Shown here: one piece after another, positions 51,854 to 59,588 of the stretch
Position numbering within the stretch: the first letter of the stretch is position 1
Layout: each line of letters starts with the position of its first letter
From: Zoogloeaceae bacterium
Lineage (GTDB): Bacteria > Pseudomonadota > Gammaproteobacteria > Burkholderiales > Rhodocyclaceae
Reading direction: 5' to 3'
Assembly (NCBI GenBank): GCA_024235655.1
Contig: JACKLY010000001.1
Location: forward strand, 248,001 to 312,000
DNA: 64,000 nt
Made by a program: the position numbers and the translations under genes
The notes under the pieces: model-generated
The model's database searches: none
The model's input: only the letters and a program-made list of their open reading frames with translations
Told to the model about the DNA's origin: nothing

Positions 51854-52876
51854 ATGAACCTGAATGAGCCGCCAATGAGCGCCAGTGCGCCAGCAACCCA
51901 TCTGACAGTGTCCGATCAGGCGCTGATGGACGGGGTGATGCTCGGTCAACGGCGTGCACTGGCCAAGGCGATAACACTGATTGAATCGACCCGTCGTGAT
52001 CATCAGGAACGCGCACAGCAACTGCTCAATCAACTTTTGCCACATACTGGCAAGGCTATTCGGGTTGGTATTTCAGGCGTACCGGGTGCAGGAAAATCTA
52101 CCTTCATCGAGGCGCTTGGCCTGTGGCTGATCGAGCGGGGGCACAAGCTGGCCGTGCTGGCGGTAGATCCCTCATCATCCGTTTCAGGTGGCTCCATCCT
52201 CGGCGACAAGACGCGAATGGAGATGCTGTGCCAGCAGGAGGAAGCATTCATCCGTCCCAGCCCATCGGCCGGATCGCTGGGCGGTGTTGCCGAAAAAACC
52301 CGTGAAGCCATGCTGTTGTGTGAAGCCGCTGGCTACGATGTCGTCATTGTCGAGACGGTCGGGGTAGGTCAGTCGGAGACCACCGTTGCCGGCATGGTCG
52401 ATATTTTCTGCCTGCTGCAATTGCCCAATGCCGGTGACGACCTGCAGGCCATCAAGAAAGGCATTGTCGAAATTGCCGATCTGGTCCTGATCAACAAGGC
52501 AGATATCGACCCGAGAGCCACCGCGGTGGTTCGTGCCCAATGGCGCAATGCACTGCACATGCTACGCCCAGCTTCGCCGAACTGGTCGCCGCCGGTGCTG
52601 ACGGCAAGTGCTTTGCACAAGGAAGGCATTGCCGATTTCTGGGCAAACATCGAACGCTATCGCGAAGTACTGACTGCGAGCGGTGAGTTCGAGAAAAAAC
52701 GACAGCACCAGGCACTGGCATGGATGTGGCAACTGATCGACTCGGGACTGCGTCAGCATTTCCGCCAGCATCCGCAAGTGACGAAACACCTGAAATCGCT
52801 GACCGAATCTGTTGAGCGGGGTCAAGCAACACCAGCTACCGCGGCGCATGCCCTGCTCGACTTCATGAAACACTGA
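51854..52876 (+). CDS. meaB: Methylmalonyl-CoA mutase-associated GTPase MeaB
   Basis: G3E-family GTPase that gates cofactor loading and protects the mutase from inactivation. 340 residues with Walker A SGVPGAGKSTFIEAL (from about 74), VLAVDPSSSVSGGSILGDKT, the switch-like VETVGVGQSET and the base-specificity motif LINKADID. It begins 14 bases after scpA, as expected for its partner. The C-terminal helical arm (RHHQALAWMWQLIDSGLRQH-like) serves dimerisation. Confidence 0.96.
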   Translation: MNLNEPPMSASAPATHLTVSDQALMDGVMLGQRRALAKAITLIESTRRDHQERAQQLLNQLLPHTGKAIRVGISGVPGAGKSTFIEALGLWLIERGHKLAVLAVDPSSSVSGGSILGDKTRMEMLCQQEEAFIRPSPSAGSLGGVAEKTREAMLLCEAAGYDVVIVETVGVGQSETTVAGMVDIFCLLQLPNAGDDLQAIKKGIVEIADLVLINKADIDPRATAVVRAQWRNALHMLRPASPNWSPPVLTASALHKEGIADFWANIERYREVLTASGEFEKKRQHQALAWMWQLIDSGLRQHFRQHPQVTKHLKSLTESVERGQATPATAAHALLDFMKH

Positions 52877-52915
52877 TTTTTTTTGAATTACCCGACTTTT
52901 GAGGGAGATGCCGTT

Positions 52916-54451
52916 ATGCATGACATCATCAAACAGCTGGAAGTAAAGCGCGAAATGGCCCGCCTTGGCGGTGGCCAGAAACGCATCGACAGCCAGCACG
53001 CCAAGGGCAAACTGTCTGCCCGTGAACGTATCGAGCTGTTGCTCGATCCCGGTTCCTTCGAGGAATGGGATCTGTTCAAGGAGCACCGCTGCACCGACTT
53101 CGGCATGGACAAGGCCGAGAAGATTCCGGGTGATGGCGTCGTCGTCGGCTACGGTACCATCAACGGCCGTCTGGTGTTCGTCTTCTCGCAAGACTTTACG
53201 GTGTTCGGCGGTTCGCTGTCGGAAACCCACGCAGAGAAGATCTGCAAGGTCATGGACCACGCGATGAAAGTTGGCGCACCGGTGATCGGCCTTAACGATT
53301 CGGGCGGTGCCCGTATCCAGGAGGGTGTGGCATCGCTTGGCGGTTACGCCGACGTGTTCCAGCGCAACGTGATGGCTTCCGGTGTCGTGCCCCAGATCTC
53401 GATGATCATGGGCCCCTGCGCCGGCGGCGCGGTGTACTCGCCGTCGATGACCGACTTCATCTTCATGGTGAAGGACAGCTCGTACATGTTCGTCACCGGT
53501 CCGGAAGTCGTGAAGACCGTGACGCACGAAGATGTGACTGCCGAGGAATTGGGTGGTGCCATTACCCACACCAGCAAATCCGGTGTCGCTGACCTCGCCT
53601 TCGAGAACGACGTTGAAGCGTTGTCGATGCTGCGTCGGTTCATGAATTTCCTGCCCGCCAGCAACCGTGAAAAGCCCCCTTACACGCCGACCAATGATCC
53701 GGCCGACCGCATGGATTATTCGCTCGATACACTGGTGCCGGACAATGCCAACAAGCCGTACGACATGAAGGAGCTGATCATCAAGATGGTTGATGACAGT
53801 GACTTCTTCGAACTGCAGCCGGATTATGCGAAAAACATCATCATCGGTTTTGGCCGCATGGACGGCAACCCGGTCGGCATCGTTGCCAACCAGCCGCTGG
53901 TTCTGGCCGGGTGTCTGGACATCAAGTCCTCGATCAAGGCAGCACGGTTCGTGCGTTTCTGTGATGCCTTCAATATCCCGGTGGTCACCTTCGTCGATGT
54001 GCCGGGCTTCATGCCGGGTACGTCGCAGGAGTATGGCGGCATCATCAAGCATGGCGCCAAGCTGCTCTATGCCTACGCCGAGTGCACAGTGCCCAAGGTA
54101 ACGGTGATCACCCGCAAGGCCTATGGCGGTGCCTACGACGTGATGTCCTCCAAGCATTTGCGCGGCGACGTGAACCTCGCCTGGCCGTCGGCCGAGATTG
54201 CCGTGATGGGCCCGAAAGGCGCGGTCGAGATCATCTTCCGCGAGGAAAAGAATGATCCGGCCAAGCTCGCCGAGCGCGAGGCCGAGTACAAGGCCAAGTT
54301 CGCCAATCCGTTTGTGGCCGGTGCCCGTGGCTTCATCGATGATGTGATCATGCCGCACGCCACCAGGAAACGCATCTGCCGTTCCTTGTCCATGCTGCGC
54401 GACAAGCAGCTTGATAATCCGTGGCGCAAGCACGGCAACATTCCGCTGTAA
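52916..54451 (+). CDS. pccB: Propionyl-CoA carboxylase, beta (carboxyltransferase) subunit
   Basis: Transfers the carboxyl group from biotin to propionyl-CoA, giving (S)-methylmalonyl-CoA. 511 residues from ATG 52916 behind GAGGGAG. The N-terminal carboxyltransferase half contains LLDPGSFEEW, SQDFTVFGGSLSETHA, GLNDSGGARIQEGVAS and MGPCAGGAVYSPSMTDF; the C-terminal half contains FVDVPGFMPGTSQEYGGII and ITRKAYGGAYDVMSSKHL, with PKGAVEIIF near the end. It pairs with PccA, encoded 20 bases downstream. Confidence 0.97.
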   Translation: MHDIIKQLEVKREMARLGGGQKRIDSQHAKGKLSARERIELLLDPGSFEEWDLFKEHRCTDFGMDKAEKIPGDGVVVGYGTINGRLVFVFSQDFTVFGGSLSETHAEKICKVMDHAMKVGAPVIGLNDSGGARIQEGVASLGGYADVFQRNVMASGVVPQISMIMGPCAGGAVYSPSMTDFIFMVKDSSYMFVTGPEVVKTVTHEDVTAEELGGAITHTSKSGVADLAFENDVEALSMLRRFMNFLPASNREKPPYTPTNDPADRMDYSLDTLVPDNANKPYDMKELIIKMVDDSDFFELQPDYAKNIIIGFGRMDGNPVGIVANQPLVLAGCLDIKSSIKAARFVRFCDAFNIPVVTFVDVPGFMPGTSQEYGGIIKHGAKLLYAYAECTVPKVTVITRKAYGGAYDVMSSKHLRGDVNLAWPSAEIAVMGPKGAVEIIFREEKNDPAKLAEREAEYKAKFANPFVAGARGFIDDVIMPHATRKRICRSLSMLRDKQLDNPWRKHGNIPL

Positions 54452-54471
54452 GCGCTCAGGGAGAAAAACAC

Positions 54472-56475
54472 ATGTTCAAGAAAATACTGATTGCCAACCG
54501 CGGTGAAATTGCCTGCCGCGTCATCAAGACCGCCCGCAAGATGGGCATTGCCACCGTTGCCGTCTATTCGGAGGCCGACAAGGATGCATTGCACGTCGAC
54601 CTCGCCGACGAAGCCGTCTGTATCGGCCCGGCCGCCTCGAAAGAGTCGTACCTGGTGATGGACAAGATCATCGCCGCCTGCAAACAGACCGGCGCTGAAG
54701 CGGTCCATCCGGGTTACGGCTTTCTCTCGGAAAACGCGACCTTCTCGCGCCGTCTCGAAGAGGAAGGCATCAAGTTCATCGGCCCGAAGCATTACTCGGT
54801 GGCCAAGATGGGCGACAAGATCGAGTCGAAGAAGCTGGCCATCGAAGCCAAGGTCAATACGATTCCTGGCTACAACGATGCGATCGCCGGCCCGGACGAG
54901 GCGGTGAAGATTGCCCAGAAGATCGGCTACCCGGTGATGATCAAGGCCTCCGCCGGTGGCGGCGGCAAGGGTCTGCGCGTGGCCTACAACGATGCCGAGG
55001 CGCATGAAGGTTTCTCTTCCTGCGTCAACGAAGCGAAGAACTCCTTCGGCGATGACCGCGTCTTCATCGAGAAGTACGTGCTGGAACCGCGTCACATCGA
55101 AATCCAGGTGCTCGGCGACTCGCACGGCAACTACGTCTATCTGAACGAGCGCGACTGTTCGATCCAGCGTCGTCACCAGAAGGTCATTGAAGAGGCGCCA
55201 AGCCCCTTCGTCGATCCCGAGATGCGCAAGGCGATGGGCGAGCAGGCTGTGGCGCTGGCGCGTGCCGTGAATTATGAATCGGCCGGCACGGTCGAGTTTG
55301 TCGTCTCCGGCGCGACCAAGGAGTTCTACTTCCTGGAAATGAACACCCGCCTGCAGGTTGAGCACCCGGTCACCGAACTGATTACCGGGCTGGATCTCGT
55401 CGAGCAGATGATCCGCGTTGCCTACGGCGAGAAGCTGCCGCTTGCGCAGGCCGATGTCGGCATCAACGGCTGGGCCATGGAGTGCCGGATCAATGCCGAA
55501 GACCCGTTCCGCGGCTTCCTGCCCTCCACCGGCCGTCTGGTGAAGTTCATGCCGCCAGAGGATATTCCGGGTCAGGTACGAGTGGATACCGGTGTGTACG
55601 ACGGCGGCGAGATCTCGATGTTCTACGACTCGATGATTGCCAAACTGATCGTGCACGGTGCCACCCGCGAACAGGCCATCGGGCGCATGCGCGATGCGCT
55701 GAACGCCTTCGTCATTCGCGGCATCTCCTCGAACATCCCGTTCCAGGCGGCGCTGATGCAGCATCCGGTTTTCCACTCCGGCATTTTCGACACCGGCTTC
55801 ATCCCCAAGTACTATCCGACCGGTTTCGACGCCTCGATGGTTCCGCACGACGATCCGGCGCTGCTGGTTTCTGTCGCAGCGTTTGTCTATCGTTCCTATA
55901 CGGATCGCTCGGCTTCCATCTCGGGCCAGTTGCAGGGGCACGAGCGCATTGTTTCGGATAACTGGATGGTGATCCGGCTACAGGGCGACCAGAAGGAATT
56001 GCACCCGGTCGTGGCGCGCCAGATTGAGGGCGGCTACCACGTCGAGTACATGGGCAAGACCTACGAATTGCTTTCGGATTGGGAACTCGGCCAGTCACTG
56101 TTCCGTGGTACCTGCAATGGCGAGGAATTCACCCTGCAGGTCGAGCGCCACAAGACCAAGTACAGCCTGTTCCACTGGGGGGCACGCGCCGATTTCATGG
56201 TCATGAGTGCCCGTTCTGCGGAATTGCTGGCGCTCATGCCGGAGAAACCCGCGCCCGATTTGTCCAAGTTCCTGATGTCACCAATGCCTGGCCTGTTGCG
56301 TGATGTAGCGGTCAAGGTGGGTCAGGATGTGAAGGCCGGCGAGAAGCTGGCAGTCATTGAGGCAATGAAGATGGAGAACATCCTCAAGGCAGAGCAGGAC
56401 TGCAAGGTGAAGAAAATTGCCGTGCAGACCGGAGAAAGCCTGTCGGTGGATCAGGTCATCATCGAGTTTGAATAA
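54472..56475 (+). CDS. pccA: Propionyl-CoA carboxylase, alpha (biotin carboxylase/carrier) subunit
   Basis: 667 residues. An ATP-grasp biotin carboxylase (FKKILIANRGEIACRVI, ASAGGGGKGLRVAY, ERDCSIQRRHQKVIEEAPSP, EMNTRLQVEHPVTELITGLD) covers about 1-450. A beta-rich BT linker of the PCC type follows, and the C-terminal biotinyl domain carries VIEAMKMENIL with Lys633 as the biotinylation site. It completes propionate to succinyl-CoA conversion with PccB and the mutase. A strong intrinsic terminator follows 24 bases after the stop, marking the operon end. Confidence 0.97.
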   Translation: MFKKILIANRGEIACRVIKTARKMGIATVAVYSEADKDALHVDLADEAVCIGPAASKESYLVMDKIIAACKQTGAEAVHPGYGFLSENATFSRRLEEEGIKFIGPKHYSVAKMGDKIESKKLAIEAKVNTIPGYNDAIAGPDEAVKIAQKIGYPVMIKASAGGGGKGLRVAYNDAEAHEGFSSCVNEAKNSFGDDRVFIEKYVLEPRHIEIQVLGDSHGNYVYLNERDCSIQRRHQKVIEEAPSPFVDPEMRKAMGEQAVALARAVNYESAGTVEFVVSGATKEFYFLEMNTRLQVEHPVTELITGLDLVEQMIRVAYGEKLPLAQADVGINGWAMECRINAEDPFRGFLPSTGRLVKFMPPEDIPGQVRVDTGVYDGGEISMFYDSMIAKLIVHGATREQAIGRMRDALNAFVIRGISSNIPFQAALMQHPVFHSGIFDTGFIPKYYPTGFDASMVPHDDPALLVSVAAFVYRSYTDRSASISGQLQGHERIVSDNWMVIRLQGDQKELHPVVARQIEGGYHVEYMGKTYELLSDWELGQSLFRGTCNGEEFTLQVERHKTKYSLFHWGARADFMVMSARSAELLALMPEKPAPDLSKFLMSPMPGLLRDVAVKVGQDVKAGEKLAVIEAMKMENILKAEQDCKVKKIAVQTGESLSVDQVIIEFE

Positions 56476-56499
56476 ACATAGCCGATTCCCGTGCGACTG

Positions 56500-56537
56500 A
56501 AAACGGTCTGCAGACTTGATGTTTGCGGGCCGTTTTT
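56500..56537 (+). terminator. Rho-independent terminator after pccA
   Basis: AAAACGGTCTGCA (56500-56512) pairs with TGCGGGCCGTTTT (56524-56536), a 13-bp stem with two G-T wobbles and an 11-base loop, followed by more T residues (TTTTTC). It ends the scpA-meaB-pccB-pccA operon. Confidence 0.8.
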
Positions 56538-56581
56538 CTGATGGCCATAATGACTGTTCACAATCGTCGCCCGATCAAGTC

Positions 56582-57286
56582 ATGTTCCGTTTCACCCTGA
56601 CAGTGTTCAGCATGGTTTTGGCCGCCTCGGCATGCGCTGCCGAGGTCGTTCGCCTGGCGACGCATGATCTTCCGCCCTATGGTTCATACCGGGGCGGCAA
56701 CGAGCGTTTTACCGGGGTCGCCGTGGATGTTGTTGATTGCGTCATGAAACGGGTATCACGCCCTTATCAATTGCTGGTCGTGCCTTGGGCGCGTGCGCAG
56801 CGCCTCGTTCAGACAGGCGAGGCAGATGGGTTTTTTGCGGCCTCGCAAAACCCCGAGCGGGATGCTTATGCGGTCCGCACGCTACCTATTGCCCCTCAGG
56901 AATGGCGGTGGTACCTGCTGGCCAGCAACAAGGCAGATCCTTTGTCAGCCGAATTCCGCCAGACGGGTAGCGTGGGCAGTTTTCTCGGCGCGAACATGCT
57001 CGACTGGTTGAACCGGAACGGATACAAGGTGGAGGCCTCGCCGGCGACCACCGAGCGTCTGCTGCAGATGCTGCAGCTAGGCCGGGTAGACGCGATTCTG
57101 GCCAACCATCTGGTGATGGACAGGTTGCTCCGGGAGCACAAGCTGGAAAAGTCGGTACGCAGTGTTTTGCAGGAGAGCAAACCGCTCAGCGTCTATTTCT
57201 CGAAGTCATTTCTGGCCGGTTCGCCCGGTTTTCTGGAGGCATTCAATGCCCAGATTGAGCCCTGCCGGGCCAAGGGCAACGAATGA
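56582..57286 (+). CDS. Extracellular solute-binding protein (SBP_bac_3 type)
   Basis: 234 residues with a signal peptide (LTVFSMVLAASACAAEV, cleavage after ACAA). The mature chain has the family-3 binding-protein pattern: VRLATHDLPPYGS, GVAVDVVDCVMKR, WARAQRLVQTGEADGFFAAS, and the late KPLSVYFSKSFLAGSPGFLEA. Such proteins bind amino acids or similar polar ligands in the periplasm, or act as sensor inputs. No permease or ATPase gene is adjacent, so it may be an orphan uptake component or a signal receptor. Confidence 0.85.
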   Translation: MFRFTLTVFSMVLAASACAAEVVRLATHDLPPYGSYRGGNERFTGVAVDVVDCVMKRVSRPYQLLVVPWARAQRLVQTGEADGFFAASQNPERDAYAVRTLPIAPQEWRWYLLASNKADPLSAEFRQTGSVGSFLGANMLDWLNRNGYKVEASPATTERLLQMLQLGRVDAILANHLVMDRLLREHKLEKSVRSVLQESKPLSVYFSKSFLAGSPGFLEAFNAQIEPCRAKGNE

Positions 57287-57314
57287 TCAGGCCCTAAACG
57301 ACAGGCATTTGGTA

Positions 57315-58910
57315 CTACGAACAGCGCAAGCGTTCGTAGTTTGCCCCCTGATCGATGATTGAATCGGGTTTCAGGCCTTGCGGCAAACCTGCCACATCCA
57401 GTCGTGTCAGTTTGCTCATGCAACCAGCGGCAATGAACAGCGTGGCTGGCTTGTCGATTTGTCCGGCGGCCGGCAGGAAGATTGCCGCATGCCGAACGAC
57501 CCGGTTGGTTGTCTTTTCGCGACCTGTCGCCAGATGGGCTTGTGGCGAGCCAGGCAAACGCCGGGCAATGATGTAGAGCGCGCCGTCATCCAGTGCACAG
57601 AGGCTGCGGACGATCGCCAGCGAGATGTTTGTTGCGTCACCGGGGTTTACCAGTCCGATCAGGCTGCGATTCCCGAGTCGTTCGTCCGGGTTGGCGGGTC
57701 GTCTGAGCAGGGTCAGTTCACTGCCGTTTTCTCCAAGCACTTGCCAGTGTTCAATTCTTGTCGTGGCACGCTGTTCATCTCTGGCACTGGCGGCACGACC
57801 AAAGATGGCGATCTGATCGTGAATCTGACGATTGCTCAGGGCGTGCGTTTCTTCTTCACGATTGACCGGTTTGCCACCGAGTAATTGATATATCCCGTCC
57901 AGCGTACAGCTGACGCCTTGCTCTCTGGAATGTTCCGAGGCCTGCAACAGATTGCTGGAAGGGGTCTGCAAGCAACCATGCAGGAATTGCAGCAAGCCGA
58001 TACATGCTTCAGCAGGCAGGCTGCTGCCGAGTTTGAGTTCCTCGGGTGTTTGCCCATCTCGCAGGCTTTTCAGGCGACTCTTCATTTTGCCGAGCACACC
58101 ATCAAGGGCGATCCAGCGCGGACAGACGGCTTCCGGAGGCGTTGTGTGCACAGGGAGATCACTGCGCAAGTCAATGAGCACGCTTCTCGAGTGATGTGCC
58201 CCCTCAATGGATGACTGTATCTTTGCCAGCTCGCGCCAGCGTGCGAGCCAGCGCTGTGTGGCCGTCAGCTGGCTGCGGGATAGCTCGTGAGGACGGCAGA
58301 GGTGAAGCAGCACGGCGTTGGCATACTGTGCTGCCAGGGTCGACTCACGAGTTTCAGCGAAGAGGCGGTCGCTGACGACGATGTCAGTGACCGCCAGTTG
58401 CTCAGCCGAGGCCAGCACGGCATGCAACTGGTACCAAAAATCTGCCGGAACTGCCGAGCCGCCACGGTATCTCGCCATCTGCTCGAGGCGCAGCGAAGTC
58501 AGTGCGCGATGTGCAATCTTTGCACTGTGTGCCAGCAGACCTTCATCTCTTGCCAGGCATGCATGCAGGCAGATCAGGTAGCCGACAGCCATCCCGTGCC
58601 AGTTATGGCAGGAGGCTGTCAGCGATTTTTGTTCGGTGGGGCTGAGCGGAAGCGGCCGATACTCATAGCGTTTGACGCTGTCGTTTTCTATGGCGAATAC
58701 GGCCTTGCGCAAGGTTTCAAGAACCTTGAAGCGTTCGCGGGCAGGCAATGCCCAAGCATTCAGACGTTCCAGCTGATCGGCAAATACTCCCTGCATCAGC
58801 GGGGCATTAGCCAGCGGCTGGCTGGCCAGCCACTCCGTACAGGAAGCCATGTCGGTAAAGGCTGGTGGGCGTTCAGTACTGACGGCTGGCAGCGAAAACC
58901 ACGTCATCAA
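57315..58910 (-). CDS. Uncharacterised 531-residue protein, possible atypical PilZ-like C-terminal domain
   Basis: No signal peptide or membrane helix. Residues about 40-260 are strongly helical (LERLNAWALPARERFKVLET, LARWRELAKIQSSIEG) and the C-terminal 180 residues are beta-rich, with TTRIEHWQVLGENGSELTLL, RSLIGLVNPGDATNISLAIV and YIIARRLPGSPQ. The latter spacing (W-V-x-E-S/N-x-G ... G-x-L-x-x-V/L-x-P) is reminiscent of degenerate PilZ-type c-di-GMP-binding domains in betaproteobacteria, but lacks a clear RxxxR motif, so this is only a hint. It is divergent from nothing close; upstream is the epimerase-like gene on the same strand. Confidence 0.65.
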   Translation of the reverse strand: MMTWFSLPAVSTERPPAFTDMASCTEWLASQPLANAPLMQGVFADQLERLNAWALPARERFKVLETLRKAVFAIENDSVKRYEYRPLPLSPTEQKSLTASCHNWHGMAVGYLICLHACLARDEGLLAHSAKIAHRALTSLRLEQMARYRGGSAVPADFWYQLHAVLASAEQLAVTDIVVSDRLFAETRESTLAAQYANAVLLHLCRPHELSRSQLTATQRWLARWRELAKIQSSIEGAHHSRSVLIDLRSDLPVHTTPPEAVCPRWIALDGVLGKMKSRLKSLRDGQTPEELKLGSSLPAEACIGLLQFLHGCLQTPSSNLLQASEHSREQGVSCTLDGIYQLLGGKPVNREEETHALSNRQIHDQIAIFGRAASARDEQRATTRIEHWQVLGENGSELTLLRRPANPDERLGNRSLIGLVNPGDATNISLAIVRSLCALDDGALYIIARRLPGSPQAHLATGREKTTNRVVRHAAIFLPAAGQIDKPATLFIAAGCMSKLTRLDVAGLPQGLKPDSIIDQGANYERLRCS

Positions 58911-58969
58911 ATTCCTCCTTGGCTGATGTCATGGGCATCGTCTGTCGCGATGCTCCATGTCGACCGAGC

Positions 58970-59443
58970 TTACCCCAGTCGGGCGAATGCCTCCACCACT
59001 TCCGGCGGTGCCTGTACCAGCTCGATCAGTACGCCTTCGCCGCCAATCGGGAATTCATCACTGGCCTTGGGGTGCAAAAAAGTAATGTCGTAGCCTGCTG
59101 CGCCCTTGCGAATGCCGCCCGGTGCAAAACGTACCCCCTGCGCAGTGAGCCACTCGACGGCCATCGGCAGGTTGTCTACCCAGAGGCCTACGTGGTTGAG
59201 CGGCGTGGTGTGCACGGCCGGTTTCTTCTCGGGGTCCAGTGGTTGCATCAGGTCAACTTCGACCTTGAAAGGGCCGCTGCCCATGGCGCAGATATCCTCA
59301 TCAACGTTTTCCCGCTCGCTGACAAAGTTACCGGTGATTTCAAGGCCGAACATGTCAACCCAGAGCGTCTTCAGCCGGCTTTTGGATGGGCCGCCGATGG
59401 CAATCTGCTGAATACCGAGAATACGAAACGGGCGATGACTCAT
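58970..59443 (-). CDS. VOC-family protein, probable methylmalonyl-CoA epimerase
   Basis: 157 residues from ATG 59443, preceded by AAGGAG. Converts (S)- to (R)-methylmalonyl-CoA if the assignment is right, linking propionyl-CoA carboxylase to the mutase. Two beta-alpha-beta-beta-beta repeats are visible: LGIQQIAIGGPSKSRLKTLW to the middle, then PLNHVGLWVDNLPMAVEWL and GEGVLIELVQAPPEVV at the end. The histidine of NHVGLW and glutamate of IELVQ fit metal ligands, but the first ligand, usually His in the opening strand, is Gln here (IQQIAI). An 18-bp motif shared with the scpA promoter lies just upstream, supporting the pathway link. Confidence 0.75.
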   Translation of the reverse strand: MSHRPFRILGIQQIAIGGPSKSRLKTLWVDMFGLEITGNFVSERENVDEDICAMGSGPFKVEVDLMQPLDPEKKPAVHTTPLNHVGLWVDNLPMAVEWLTAQGVRFAPGGIRKGAAGYDITFLHPKASDEFPIGGEGVLIELVQAPPEVVEAFARLG

Positions 59444-59464
59444 GAATAACTCCTTGAATACAAA

Positions 59465-59482
59465 ATTCATAATTACAGATAA
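59465..59482. promoter_or_regulatory. Candidate GntR operator upstream of the epimerase-like gene
   Basis: ATTCATAATTACAGATAA matches 16 of 18 bases of the sequence inside the scpA promoter (49508-49525), in the same orientation on the plus strand. It overlaps a TCGACA/TATGAA promoter pair (18-base spacing) reading leftward into the epimerase-like gene. Both copies sit in the spacer/-10 region, so a common regulator, most simply the GntR protein at 48.8 kb, is inferred. Confidence 0.55.
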
Positions 59483-59588
59483 GCGATGTTGTCGATTGTA
59501 AGTGCTGATGTCTGGCTTGTCACGGGCAAGCTGGCAGAAATGTCTACTTTCCCCTCTCCATTGGGCAAGCAGTCAAAATTGGTGGAGA

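Noticed and set aside
52562..55941. Two minus-strand open frames of about 600 codons antisense to pccB and pccA
   Set aside because: The sense strand encodes complete carboxylase subunits; the antisense translations have no motif and no ribosome-binding site.
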